The position numbers and the translations under genes are program-made. 34,744 nucleotides of DNA. Origin: Hymenobacter sp. GTDB lineage: Bacteria; Bacteroidota; Bacteroidia; Cytophagales; Hymenobacteraceae. The notes below the pieces were generated by a model that did no database searches, was not told the DNA's origin, and saw only the letters and a list, made by a program, of their open reading frames with translations. Below, piece by piece: positions 1 to 7,141 of the stretch; position 1 is the first letter of the stretch, and every line of letters begins with the position of its first letter. The stretch covers positions 1 to 34,744 of the forward strand of contig JANXMN010000228.1 in NCBI GenBank assembly GCA_025354605.1. The letters are read 5' to 3'.

Positions 1-62
1 CAAGCGAGAGGCCCCAGCGACGCGCGGCAGGACGTTATAACGGACCTTCGACGTTTAGCTGA

Positions 63-674
63 CTACCGGCTGGCCATTGGCACGTCGCCGGGCCGACAGG
101 CGGCTATCACGCTTATTTCGATGGACTTGGCAATGTTGTTCCGCACCAGCGCCGGAATCTTAATCTTGTAGTCGGCCGGGGCCACGCTGAATTTCGAAGT
201 TACCACCAGCTCGTCGCCGCGCAGCTGCACCGTGCCCGGTACCCGCACCTTGCGCTTCACGTTGTGAATAGTGAGCACGCCCTGCACATACACCGGTTGC
301 GGCCCGCCGCGCAGCTGCTCCAGGCTCGGCAGCGTCACAAGCTTGCCCGTGAACCGTGCCCGCGGGTACTTCTCGCTCTCGGCGTAGTTCTCGTTGAAGT
401 GCTCCTGCATCAGCGAATTTTTGAACTGGAAGTCGCGCATCAGCAGCGAAAATGCCAGCTGCCCCGAGGTCAAATCGAAGATGGCGGCCACCCGGGAATT
501 CAGCGCCTCAATATCCTCCAGCGGAGCTGTCGAGAAGAAGGTGGCCTGTCCGCTGGCGGTGGTGTAGCGCAGCGGCGCGGCTGGTGTGGTGGTCGTGGGT
601 GCGGCGGGGGCCGTCTGGGCGTAGGCGGCTGGCCCGGCCAGGGCCAGCAGGTAAAGAAGTAACCCGTATTTCAT
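63..674 (-). CDS. YceI-like family secreted protein
   Basis: A protein of 203 aa with an N-terminal signal peptide (hydrophobic segment ending in AYAQ at about residue 20), so probably periplasmic. The remainder reads as a YceI-like lipocalin fold: an Asp/Glu/Leu-rich first strand, the run SLLMRDFQFKNSLMQEHFNE, then the typical YPRARFTGK segment and a late IHNVKRKVRVPGT strand. YceI proteins bind isoprenoid or amphiphilic ligands; the ligand here cannot be told. The start was set at 674, because an in-frame extension to 770 would put a charged, non-signal stretch before the signal peptide. No clear promoter was seen. Confidence 0.85.
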   Translation of the reverse strand: MKYGLLLYLLALAGPAAYAQTAPAAPTTTTPAAPLRYTTASGQATFFSTAPLEDIEALNSRVAAIFDLTSGQLAFSLLMRDFQFKNSLMQEHFNENYAESEKYPRARFTGKLVTLPSLEQLRGGPQPVYVQGVLTIHNVKRKVRVPGTVQLRGDELVVTSKFSVAPADYKIKIPALVRNNIAKSIEISVIAACRPGDVPMASR

Positions 675-795
675 AAAGGTGCTGGATAAAGCAAGTGAGG
701 AATAAATGCTTCCGGGCTGCGCCCGGCATTTTCTCATTCGTCGCTCAAGCTTCTTTGGTTGCCTGCCCACACGATTGCAGCGAATTTAAGGCAGC

Positions 796-1026
796 TTATT
801 TCGTGCGCTGAACCCACCACACCCCGGCCACCACCAGCACCGCCCCCGCCACGGCCAGCGCCCCAATGGTCATGGGCGGCCCCAGCGCTTTGCAGGAGCA
901 GGTTTCAAAAACTTGCTGCCCATTCACCCGCAGCCGACGGCGGCAGAAGGCGCAGGGTGTCAGGTTGGGGTCAAGCTGGCCCGGCAGGGGCCATTGGTCG
1001 TTGTGGGTTTCGATGGACAGGCTCAT
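796..1026 (-). CDS. Small protein with paired cysteines and a C-terminal membrane anchor
   Basis: A 76-aa protein not recognised as a named family. It starts with a polar segment (MSLSIETHNDQWPLPGQ), has C25-x2-C28 and C43-x-C45 that could bind zinc or form a small treble-clef-like knuckle, and ends in one hydrophobic helix at about residues 52-72 followed by a short basic tail (QRTK). This suggests a tail-anchored inner-membrane protein with its Cys domain in the cytoplasm. ATG at 1026 is preferred over an in-frame TTG at 1035. It lies between nrdB and the YceI gene on the same strand, but the nrdB terminator separates it from nrdB. Confidence 0.55.
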   Translation of the reverse strand: MSLSIETHNDQWPLPGQLDPNLTPCAFCRRRLRVNGQQVFETCSCKALGPPMTIGALAVAGAVLVVAGVWWVQRTK

Positions 1027-1067
1027 AGGCTTCAATACCGTTCATCCGTCAATGGTAACCCAGCAAA

Positions 1068-1098
1068 AAGCCCTGACTCCCGGCGGGAATCAGGGCTT
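1068..1098 (-). terminator. Intrinsic terminator of nrdB
   Basis: A 14-bp stem with one mismatch (1068-1081 pairing with 1085-1098, loop 1082-1084), followed on the minus strand by a run of five T. It lies about 100 bp after the nrdB stop codon. Confidence 0.75.
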
Positions 1099-1110
1099 GT
1101 AGCGTGCACT

Positions 1111-1155
1111 CTGCGAGTCCGCGCGGTTGACCATTGATAACTCGCGGACTCACAG
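1111..1155. repeat. Inverted repeat downstream of nrdB
   Basis: The 13-nt arm ctgcgagtccgcg (1111-1123) faces cgcggactcacag (1143-1155) across a 19-nt loop, with one mismatch. It sits between the nrdB stop and its T-tailed terminator and has no T-run of its own, so it may be a dispersed palindrome or an mRNA 3'-end stabiliser. Confidence 0.5.
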
Positions 1156-1194
1156 CGTCCACGGTACTCGATACCAGCTAATTCAATCCGCTCC

Positions 1195-2154
1195 TTAGAA
1201 ATCCTCGTCGAGCGAGAATACGTTGTCGGTGCGCTCGCTCATCACGCCGGCTTTCTGATACTCGGCCACGCGCTTCTCAAAGAAGTTCGTCTTGCCCTGC
1301 ACCGAAATCATTTCCATGAAGTCGAAGGGGTTGGTGGCGTTGTACAGCTTGGCGCAGCCGAGCGACACCAGCAGGCGGTCGGCCACAAACTCGATGTATT
1401 GGGCCATCGTCTTGGCATTCATGCCAATGAGGCTCACGGGCAGCGCGTCGGTCACGAACTCCTGCTCGATGCGCACGGCATCGGCGATGATGCCCTGCAC
1501 CCGCTCTTCGGACAGCTTGTTCTGCAAGTAGCTGTAGAGCAGGCAGGCGAAATCGCAGTGTAGCCCCTCGTCGCGCGAAATCAGCTCGTTCGAGAACGTG
1601 AGGCCGGGCATCAGGCCCCGCTTCTTTAGCCAGAAGATGGAGCAGAACGAACCGGAGAAGAAAATGCCCTCCACGGCGGCGAAGGCGATAAGGCGCTCAG
1701 CGAAGTTATCGGAGTTAATCCACTTCAGGGCCCACTCGCCTTTTTTCTGCACGGCGGGCACCGTCTCGAGGGCATTAAAAAGGTAGTCCTTCTCCTTGGG
1801 GTCTTTGATGTAGGTGTCAATCAGCAGCGAATACGTCTCGCTGTGAATGTTTTCCATCATAATCTGGAAGCCGTAGAAGCAGCGCGCCTCGGGCATCTGC
1901 ACCTCCTGCATGAAGTTCACGGCCAGGTTCTCGTTCACGATGCCGTCGGAGGCGGCAAAAAAGGCCAACACGTGCTTGATGAAGTGGCGCTCGTTGTCGT
2001 TCAGGTTGTTCCAATCCTTTTGGTCCTGGCTCAGGTCGATTTCCTCGGCCGTCCAGAACGAGGCCTGCGACTTCTTGTAGTACTGCCACACCTCGTCGTT
2101 CTGAATGGGGAAGAGCACGAAGCGGTTGGGGTTTTCAGCGAGGAGCGGTTCCAT
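1195..2154 (-). CDS. nrdB: Class Ia ribonucleotide reductase, beta (R2) subunit
   Basis: Small subunit of the aerobic ribonucleotide reductase, which holds the diiron-tyrosyl radical used by the alpha subunit to make deoxyribonucleotides. At 319 aa it is full length and closer in motif wording to eukaryotic R2 than to E. coli NrdB. The expected iron ligands are visible: Asp70 (FAASDG), Glu101 and His104 ([10 protein letters not shown]), Glu162 (AVEGIFF), Glu196 and His199 (RDEGLH). Tyr108 in HSETYS is the radical Tyr, which places it in class Ia. The C-terminal FSLDEDF matches the tail that docks on R1. No nrdA lies next to it here. A TATATTTG -7 box lies 115 bp upstream and a DnaA-box pair about 285 bp upstream. 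Confidence 0.97.
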   Translation of the reverse strand: MEPLLAENPNRFVLFPIQNDEVWQYYKKSQASFWTAEEIDLSQDQKDWNNLNDNERHFIKHVLAFFAASDGIVNENLAVNFMQEVQMPEARCFYGFQIMMENIHSETYSLLIDTYIKDPKEKDYLFNALETVPAVQKKGEWALKWINSDNFAERLIAFAAVEGIFFSGSFCSIFWLKKRGLMPGLTFSNELISRDEGLHCDFACLLYSYLQNKLSEERVQGIIADAVRIEQEFVTDALPVSLIGMNAKTMAQYIEFVADRLLVSLGCAKLYNATNPFDFMEMISVQGKTNFFEKRVAEYQKAGVMSERTDNVFSLDEDF

Positions 2155-2268
2155 ATGGTTTCGGGGGTTGATAACGAGCGGTGGCGGAATGGAAAGATGC
2201 GAGTCAAACCCCGGCCCACGGGCAGATGTTTGGCCCGGCCGGCAAAAAAGCGAGCCGGCTTGTTACCC

Positions 2269-2276
2269 CAAATATA
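2269..2276 (-). promoter_or_regulatory. Putative nrdB promoter, -7 element
   Basis: On the minus strand this reads TATATTTG, a perfect match to the Bacteroidota TAnnTTTG -7 consensus, and it lies upstream of nrdB. No convincing -33 TTG was found at the right spacing. Confidence 0.55.
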
Positions 2277-2436
2277 GCCCCGCTCCGCAGGCCGATTACC
2301 ACCGTCTTTAGCTTTTTTGTTCGGAATTTTTTAGCTACGGCCAACTTTTTTCACCCTTCTTTTTGGCTCATTTCGGGACAAACCCCAACCCTTCGCCCGC
2401 CCTAAGCCGACTCATTTTCAGGCATTTTGGCCTCAC

Positions 2437-2461
2437 TTATCCACATTGCTCCTGTGGATAA
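2437..2461. promoter_or_regulatory. Inverted pair of perfect DnaA boxes
   Basis: TTATCCACA at 2437-2445 and its exact reverse complement TGTGGATAA at 2453-2461, separated by 7 bp. TTATCCACA is the strict bacterial DnaA-box consensus. DnaA is known to control nrdAB in E. coli, so regulation of the divergent nrdB is the simplest reading. A replication-related role is possible but not shown. Confidence 0.7.
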
Positions 2462-2511
2462 ACCGACTTGTCCCCAAACCAGGCCGGTTCCGACCGGATT
2501 TCTCTGATTTA

Positions 2512-2531
2512 TTAATCTGGCCTTAATCTGG
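2512..2531 (+). repeat. Tandem 9-mer ttaatctgg, two copies
   Basis: Copies at 2512-2520 and 2523-2531, 11 bp apart (one helical turn), in the AT-rich part between the DnaA boxes and the rplU promoter. The spacing would suit a dimeric regulator. Confidence 0.4.
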
Positions 2532-2601
2532 TCTTCATGCATGATTCCGGGTCTGAGACGAACGTATTGCTGGGCAGCCCCTGCCGATTAAGAACTTAGG
2601 G

Positions 2602-2633
2602 TTTGGATATCCCGAAGCGAAGTCGTACTTTTG
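2602..2633 (+). promoter_or_regulatory. rplU-rpmA promoter
   Basis: TTTG at 2602-2605 and TACTTTTG at 2626-2633, separated by 20 bp. This fits the Bacteroidota TTTG / TAnnTTTG promoter pattern at both elements, and the -7 box ends 32 bp before the rplU start. Confidence 0.75.
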
Positions 2634-2665
2634 CCTTCCCATTTCAGAAAAACCCGCGAAAGCTG

Positions 2666-2971
2666 ATGTACGCAATTGTTAACATAGCTGGCCAGCAGAC
2701 CAAGGTTGAGGCCAACAAATTCGTTTACGCTCACAAACTGGCTGGCAACGTTGGCGATGTCGTAACGCTGGGCAACGCCCTGCTGACCGATGACAACGGT
2801 ACCCTGACCATCGGCGCGCCCGAGCTGAGCCTCGCCGTAACCGGCACCATCGTGGCCCACGTAAAGGGCGACAAAGTTCTGGTCTTCAAGAAAAAGCGCC
2901 GCAAGGGCTACCAGAAAATGAACGGCCACCGACAGTCGTTCACCAAAGTAATGATTAACAGCATCGGCTAA
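2666..2971 (+). CDS. rplU: 50S ribosomal protein L21
   Basis: A 101-aa large-subunit ribosomal protein that binds 23S rRNA. It starts MYAIVNIAGQQTKVE, the standard L21 opening, and carries the conserved GDVVTLGNALL and KRRKGYQKMNGHRQ segments that contact rRNA. Length is normal for the family. ATG at 2666 was chosen because upstream in-frame codons overlap the promoter and do not resemble L21. rpmA follows 99 bp later, as in most bacteria, but the gap is filled by a palindromic heptad element. Confidence 0.97.
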   Translation: MYAIVNIAGQQTKVEANKFVYAHKLAGNVGDVVTLGNALLTDDNGTLTIGAPELSLAVTGTIVAHVKGDKVLVFKKKRRKGYQKMNGHRQSFTKVMINSIG

Positions 2972-2974
2972 TCT

Positions 2975-3062
2975 GAATTATGAATTATGAGTTATGAGTT
3001 ATGAATTGGCCCCTAGCTGGCTAATCGGAAACTCACAATTCACAATTCATAATTCATAATTC
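2975..3062. repeat. Heptad-repeat palindrome, AATTATG type, between rplU and rpmA
   Basis: The left arm (2975-3008, 34 nt) is made of 7-nt units of the form gaattat/gagttat. The right arm (about 3029-3062) is its imperfect reverse complement. The outer 16 nt (2975-2990 with 3047-3062) pair perfectly. The loop is about 20 nt. The hairpin begins 3 nt after the rplU stop codon and ends 8 nt before the rpmA ATG, so when folded it would abut the rpmA ribosome-binding region. Three relatives occur in this window, at 11442, 20889 and 24997. Confidence 0.85.
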
Positions 3063-3070
3063 AAAAAATT

Positions 3071-3346
3071 ATGGCTCACAAGAAAGGTGTCGGCTCATCC
3101 AACAACGGCCGCGAATCGCATTCGAAACGTCTCGGCGTAAAAATCTTTGGCGGCCAGGCCCTGGTAGCCGGCAACATCATCGTGCGTCAGCGCGGTACCA
3201 AGCACCACCCCGGCGCTAACGTCGGCATGGGCAAGGACCACACCCTGTTCGCCCTCGTTGACGGGGAGGTGCAGTTCCGCAAGGGCCGCAAAGACCGTTC
3301 GGTGGTAACCGTGCTAGCCCGCGAGGTAGTTTCGGTACCGGCTTAA
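3071..3346 (+). CDS. rpmA: 50S ribosomal protein L27
   Basis: A 91-aa L27 starting [20 protein letters not shown], the N-terminus that reaches the peptidyl-transferase centre. It has no cleavable N-terminal extension of the Firmicutes kind. The [20 protein letters not shown] block is the family signature. It is co-transcribed with rplU and followed by a strong intrinsic terminator. Confidence 0.97.
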   Translation: MAHKKGVGSSNNGRESHSKRLGVKIFGGQALVAGNIIVRQRGTKHHPGANVGMGKDHTLFALVDGEVQFRKGRKDRSVVTVLAREVVSVPA

Positions 3347-3366
3347 TTGCCAGTTGCCAAGTGTTA

Positions 3367-3396
3367 AAAAGGGCTGCCCCACCAGGCAGCCCTTTT
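3367..3396. terminator. Intrinsic terminator, bidirectional, between rpmA and an outer-membrane protein gene
   Basis: A perfect 12-bp stem, aaaagggctgcc (3367-3378) with ggcagccctttt (3385-3396), and a 6-nt loop. The A/T ends let it act on both strands, and the flanking genes converge on it. Confidence 0.85.
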
Positions 3397-3421
3397 CACG
3401 TTTGAGATAGCGGAGCGGGTT

Positions 3422-4213
3422 TCAGCGGCCCGTCTGTCGGTAGTTGACGAGGTAGACCCGCAGGTTTACCTGGGCGGCCACGTTCCAGGATGGATTGCCA
3501 CCTCCCTCAGCAATATAGGGCGGTGGGGCTTCGAGGCCCAGTCCGGCATTGAGGTCGTAGAGCAGGCAGCAGCCGGATATGGCATGCTGCGCTCCTAGTA
3601 GCACGAACACACTGGGGGTGAGTCGGGTGAGGCTGCGCGAGCCCCGGCCCCTGGGACGCCCGCCGCCGCGCAGGCGGCCGGCGGCGCTTAGGTCGGTGCT
3701 GGTTTCGAGGGCCACATAATTGCCCCAGCACTCGGTCGGTGCGCCGCTGCAGCGCACCCGGGCCTGGTTGAAATAGTAGCGCCCGCCGAGGCCGAGCGAA
3801 GCGCCGGCATTTGGCGTGAGGCTGCTGCGCCGGCCCCGCGAGGCGCGCCCGGCCGCGAGGTCGACTTCGGCCTGGGCAAACAGGCTGAGGGCCGGCCGGA
3901 CACGGTATTCTACACCAAACGACATGGGGAGTACCAGCTGCCAGCTGCGATAATCGGGCAGGTAGAACAAATGCGTGAGCCGCAACCCACTTTTAAACAG
4001 AAACCGGGATGATGCCGCCGGGGCGTTGGGCGCTGCTGCAGGCCCCACCACGAGCCGCGACGCTGCGGCAGTGGAATCGAGGCTGGGTGCCGGTGCGCTC
4101 GGGGCCTGGGCTACGGCCGCAACGGGCCGCACTAGCAGCTCCAGGCTAAGCGCGGCCAGCAGCAGTGACCGTCCGGCGGAAGCAAAAGGTCGACGCAACA
4201 GGGCTGGTGTCAC
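3422..4213 (-). CDS. Secreted, probably outer-membrane beta-barrel protein
   Basis: No named family was recognised. The protein has a hydrophobic signal segment (SLLLAALSLELLVRP, ending near AVAQAP), a Pro/Ala/Ser-rich linker to about residue 65, then alternating amphipathic strands (LRLTHLFYLPDYRSWQLVLP, FGVEYRVRPALSLFAQAEVDL, GLGGRYYFNQ, NVAAQVNLRVYLVNY) typical of a small outer-membrane barrel. Four cysteines (RVRCSGAPTECWG and SGCCLLYD) are unusual for such a barrel. The start is uncertain: GTG at 4213 (263 aa) is favoured over TTG at 4273 because the latter lies inside a terminator hairpin. Confidence 0.6.
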   Translation of the reverse strand: MTPALLRRPFASAGRSLLLAALSLELLVRPVAAVAQAPSAPAPSLDSTAAASRLVVGPAAAPNAPAASSRFLFKSGLRLTHLFYLPDYRSWQLVLPMSFGVEYRVRPALSLFAQAEVDLAAGRASRGRRSSLTPNAGASLGLGGRYYFNQARVRCSGAPTECWGNYVALETSTDLSAAGRLRGGGRPRGRGSRSLTRLTPSVFVLLGAQHAISGCCLLYDLNAGLGLEAPPPYIAEGGGNPSWNVAAQVNLRVYLVNYRQTGR

Positions 4214-4254
4214 CGGTTTTATTGCTGATTTACAATGATTCAGCAATATCGTGC

Positions 4255-4280
4255 AAAACCAGCACCTCCGCAAGTGCTGG
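4255..4280 (-). terminator. Intrinsic terminator of the cyclase gene
   Basis: A stem of 7 bp, ccagcac (4259-4265) with gtgctgg (4274-4280), followed on the minus strand by TTTT (4258-4255). It lies about 40 bp after the cyclase stop codon. Confidence 0.6.
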
Positions 4281-4321
4281 TCGGCGAATGGCAGGAGGGG
4301 TCCGGCTAATTCTGGATTACA

Positions 4322-5098
4322 TCAGGTGGAAGTTTGGGTGAGCCGGTAGAGGATGGGCTTACTGGGGCTGGCGTCGAGCTCCAGACTGGTAATCTGGATA
4401 TTGAGCAGGTAGAGGCCGTCTTCCATTTCCTCGGGCACAAAAATGAGCTCGGTGATGGTGGCTGCGCGGCGGGGCCGGGCGGGGTACTGCCAGAAGGCGT
4501 GGTGAGCCAGCAGCTGGCCGGCATCTTCCTCGCGGTCGACGCTGGGCAGGTCGAGCAACAAGTGCTGAATGTTGTATTCGGCCAGCCATTCGGCCAGGGC
4601 GGGCTCAATGTAAGTGGGGTTGGTGCCGGAGTACTGGCGCTGGCGTTTGGCGGGGTCGTTGGGCAGGGTGCGCAGGACGAGGGCCTCGGGCAGGGCGCGG
4701 TCGGGCTGGCTCATAAGAGCGGCCTGCACGTCGGCCAGCTGCATCACGAGGTCGCCGTTGGGCTGGGGCACTGGGGCCACGCTCACCAGCCGGGCCACGC
4801 ACAGGAAGCGCTTCAGGCACTGGTTGAGAGTGATGGTGGGGTCGGGCGAGATGTGGCCGTAGCACTCGGTGTGGGTGCCGTTGCCGTGCGGCGTGATGTG
4901 CACGCGCTGGTAGTTGGTGCTGCCGCCCAGCGCCACGCTGCCCACGAAGCGGCCCACCCGAATGGTGTCGAATTGTACTGGCTCGGCCCAGAAGCAGTTC
5001 ACCTGGCCGGGGCCGGGAGCCAGTGGCAGCGAGATGTCGAGGGGGGCGTTGGGGTCGTACTCGTAGGTGCGGCCGGCGAAGGGGTAGGTGGGGAGCAT
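4322..5098 (-). CDS. Cyclase family protein, kynurenine-formamidase-like metal hydrolase
   Basis: A 258-aa protein of the PF04199 cyclase/kynurenine formamidase group, metal-dependent hydrolases of amides or lactones; the substrate is unknown. The metal-binding motif reads H71-GNGTH76-T-E78-CYGH82, with Glu where many members have Asp. A second family block, LLLDLPSVDREEDAG followed by HHAFW, carries the late Asp/Glu and His residues. ATG at 5098 is preferred; an in-frame TTG at 5161 overlapping the upstream stop codon (TTGA) would add 21 residues. It lies 59 bp downstream of the unknown 251-aa gene on the same strand, so the two are probably one operon. Confidence 0.85.
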   Translation of the reverse strand: MLPTYPFAGRTYEYDPNAPLDISLPLAPGPGQVNCFWAEPVQFDTIRVGRFVGSVALGGSTNYQRVHITPHGNGTHTECYGHISPDPTITLNQCLKRFLCVARLVSVAPVPQPNGDLVMQLADVQAALMSQPDRALPEALVLRTLPNDPAKRQRQYSGTNPTYIEPALAEWLAEYNIQHLLLDLPSVDREEDAGQLLAHHAFWQYPARPRRAATITELIFVPEEMEDGLYLLNIQITSLELDASPSKPILYRLTQTST

Positions 5099-5157
5099 CG
5101 GGAAGGGATTATGATTGGAACGATAAAAGAAAGAGCTGGGGGTGACTTGGTAATGGC

Positions 5158-5913
5158 TCAACTCAAACTTACCTGCAACACCTCATAGGCCCGGCTAAGC
5201 TCGGTCAGGGTTTCATCATCCAGCGTTGAGTCGTGCAGGATATAGGCCTCAAGTTGCTGGGCCAGCTGCTGCGGCACGGCGGCCTCGCTCAGCCAAGCCG
5301 AAACGGCTGCGTTGATGTGGGGCTCGGAAAATGGGTTGTGCAGTCGGTGCTGGCCCGCCCGGCCGAAATGAACTTCACGCAGCAGCAAGTCTTTGGTGTG
5401 CAGGGCGCTGCTTTGGCTGCGGGCGGCGGCCCAGGCGGCCAGCAACGGGGTGAGGTCGAAGTGCCCCAGCCCAAACATGATGACCATTTCGGTGAGGGAA
5501 GTGCCCACTGGCACGGGATACTGGCCCAGGCATTCGGCGAAAAACACTTCCGCGAAGGTTTGCAACAAAGCCAGCTCGGTTGGGAGCCACTCGGTGGGGC
5601 GATGCAGCTCCAGCCGGCTGAAGGTTATCTCCGTGGAGTGCATGGGAAAATCAAACTGCGTCACCAGCTCCAGCAGCCGGGGCAGAAAGTGCTTCATCTC
5701 CCAGTGCTCGCGTTGGGAGCCAGAGCGGGCCGAATAAAAGTAGCCCGCGTCGAGTACCGCGGCCGATACGGTCCGGAGCGGGGTGCGTAGTAACTCCTGC
5801 TCCTCAGCGTCGCTCACGCAACAAACCTTGCACACGTCCAGCGTAGCGCCCACCGTGTAGGGCGCGAAAAGCTCGTAAGCCGCGTCGACAATCTGGTAAA
5901 GCAGCGGGGCCAT
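5158..5913 (-). CDS. Conserved-looking hypothetical protein with a CxxCC motif
   Basis: A 251-aa soluble protein with no signal peptide or membrane segment; family not recognised. Near the N-terminus it has VCKVCCVSDAEEQELLRTPLR, a Cys cluster (C-x2-C-C). The middle is helix-rich and ends with a leucine-rich acidic tail (DDETLTELSRAYEVLQ). Composition and codon use match the neighbours, so it is probably a real gene. Its likely operon partner is the cyclase downstream. Some phrases (LLYQIVDAAYELFAPY, DLLLREVHFGRAGQHR) look specific enough to be traceable by search. Confidence 0.7.
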   Translation of the reverse strand: MAPLLYQIVDAAYELFAPYTVGATLDVCKVCCVSDAEEQELLRTPLRTVSAAVLDAGYFYSARSGSQREHWEMKHFLPRLLELVTQFDFPMHSTEITFSRLELHRPTEWLPTELALLQTFAEVFFAECLGQYPVPVGTSLTEMVIMFGLGHFDLTPLLAAWAAARSQSSALHTKDLLLREVHFGRAGQHRLHNPFSEPHINAAVSAWLSEAAVPQQLAQQLEAYILHDSTLDDETLTELSRAYEVLQVSLS

Positions 5914-6021
5914 CCGAACTACGAAGAGTGGGTACTGAATTGGTTGCGGCCGTTTGCGCGATTTCGGGCACGCCGAGTTGATGACTCGGGACTACTGTAG
6001 GCAAAAGAAGGGCAGCGACGC

Positions 6022-6043
6022 AAAAGCTGCGGCCCGGGGCCGC
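6022..6043 (-). terminator. Probable terminator of the hemW operon
   Basis: The GC-only palindrome gcggcccggggccgc (6029-6043) is followed on the minus strand by GC then TTTT (6025-6022). It lies immediately after the stop codon of the alpha/beta hydrolase. Confidence 0.5.
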
Positions 6044-6047
6044 GGCG

Positions 6048-6707
6048 TTACGCCGTTTCCACCGCTCCAAGCTGATTGAGAATCTGGCTGATTTCGGCGG
6101 CGCGGCTGATGATGATGAGGTGGCCGCCCGGCAGGCGGTACTGGCTGTGCGCCGCGCCGTGGGGCAGCAGTCGGTCGTCGGTGCCGTGGATGCGGACGAC
6201 GGGCACCTCCGGCCAGCCGGGCCATTGCAGGAGGCGGGCAATGGCCCAGCGGGTGAAGGCGGGGTCGGTGTCCTGCAGAATCTGGCGCAGCAGCTGTTGG
6301 TCGGGCCGGCTTTTCACCCCAAAAAACCAATTGGCCAAGTGCGGCAACCGGGGCAGCAGCAGCGGGGGTAGCAGGTGGTAGAGGCCAGTGGCGCGGGCCA
6401 TTCGGCCCAACCAGGGCAGTTCGTGCGGGCCGGCGAAGCTCGAAATCAATACCACGCGGGCCAGGGGACGCAGCCGGGCCACTTCGAGGGCCAGCACGCC
6501 GCCAAACGACACGCCCACCAGCCAGCAGGCGCGGGTGGGCGGCACCGCTTCGGCGAGGCGGGCGGCATAGTGCGGCAGGGCCTCGGCGGGCGTTTGGGGG
6601 GGCAGCCAGCGCAGCACGTGGGTTTCGCCGGCCAGGCGCAGCCGTTGGAAAACCCGCTCATCGGCCCCCAGGCCGGGAATGAGGTAGAACGCGGGCGGTA
6701 CGGCCAC
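6048..6707 (-). CDS. Alpha/beta hydrolase fold protein
   Basis: A 219-aa cytosolic alpha/beta hydrolase of unknown substrate. The early FYLIPGLGADERVF segment gives the oxyanion-hole strand. The nucleophile elbow is GVS67FGG, the acid is in GTDD (Asp177/178) and the catalytic His is in GGH196L. All three triad positions are thus present. The start is set at GTG 6707, only 2 nt after the stop of the upstream gene; no ATG exists before the first conserved strand. It is the last gene of the hemW operon. Confidence 0.8.
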   Translation of the reverse strand: MAVPPAFYLIPGLGADERVFQRLRLAGETHVLRWLPPQTPAEALPHYAARLAEAVPPTRACWLVGVSFGGVLALEVARLRPLARVVLISSFAGPHELPWLGRMARATGLYHLLPPLLLPRLPHLANWFFGVKSRPDQQLLRQILQDTDPAFTRWAIARLLQWPGWPEVPVVRIHGTDDRLLPHGAAHSQYRLPGGHLIIISRAAEISQILNQLGAVETA

Positions 6708-6709
6708 GG

Positions 6710-7141
6710 TCAGGTGTCGAGGCGCACGAACACGCCTTCGAGGTAGAAGATGTTGTGGGGCTGCGGGTCGTCGGGGTCGTCGTCGGCGGGCTCGCCGTCT
6801 TCGGGGGCGGGGTAGGTGACGGACAGCTTGAGGGCCACGCTGGGCAGGGGCACGGGCGGGCGGTCGTCGGCGTTGTATTCGAGCAGGGCGGGCCATTCGG
6901 CGGCGGCCAGGGCGTCGGCTACTTCTTCCCGCAGGGCCTCGGCGCGGTCGTGGGCAAGGCTCAGCAGGGTGTCGAGGGATTTGAAGGGCAGCGCGAGGTG
7001 GAAGAAATGCGGGTCGTTGTCGAAGAAAGTGGTGGCCCACACGGTCACGTCGTCGGTATTGTCGAAGACGATGGCCACGAGGTGAATCTGCTCAACGAAG
7101 AAGTCGGCATCATCGGCAATGCTGTCGCTCAGGAGTTTCAT
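6710..7141 (-). CDS. Hypothetical acidic protein in the hemW operon
   Basis: A 143-aa soluble, very acidic protein, not recognised. It has a start rich in hydrophobic strands (FFVEQIHLVAIVFDN, VTVWATTFF), a central helix rich in Ala/Glu/Arg (SLAHDRAEALREEVADALAAAEW) and an Asp/Pro loop (PEDGEPADDDPDDPQPHN) before the last strand. Its ATG shares one nucleotide with the hemW stop (TGATG), and the hydrolase GTG follows its stop by 2 nt, so the three are translationally coupled. Confidence 0.75.
   Translation of the reverse strand: MKLLSDSIADDADFFVEQIHLVAIVFDNTDDVTVWATTFFDNDPHFFHLALPFKSLDTLLSLAHDRAEALREEVADALAAAEWPALLEYNADDRPPVPLPSVALKLSVTYPAPEDGEPADDDPDDPQPHNIFYLEGVFVRLDT

Larger units (their letters stand above)
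2155..2665. other. Divergent intergenic control region between nrdB and rplU
   Basis: No gene is apparent in these 511 bp, which are more AT-rich than the flanks. The region holds the nrdB -7 box (2269-2276), an inverted pair of DnaA boxes (2437-2461), two direct copies of ttaatctgg (2512-2520 and 2523-2531) and the rplU promoter (2602-2633). Genes diverge from it in both directions. Confidence 0.7.

Noticed and set aside
2155..2665. A full chromosomal origin at the DnaA-box pair
   Set aside because: Only two strict boxes are visible, with no dnaA or dnaN gene nearby and no cluster of further boxes; nrdB control is simpler.
2975..3062. CRISPR array at the heptad repeats
   Set aside because: The repeats are contiguous 7-nt units without spacers, and form inverted arms; no cas genes are present.
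4334..5188. 284-codon open frame on the plus strand, antisense to the cyclase gene
   Set aside because: It lies opposite a gene with clear cyclase motifs; its translation is Gly/Val/Ala-rich with no family signal, as expected for the opposite strand of GC-rich coding DNA.
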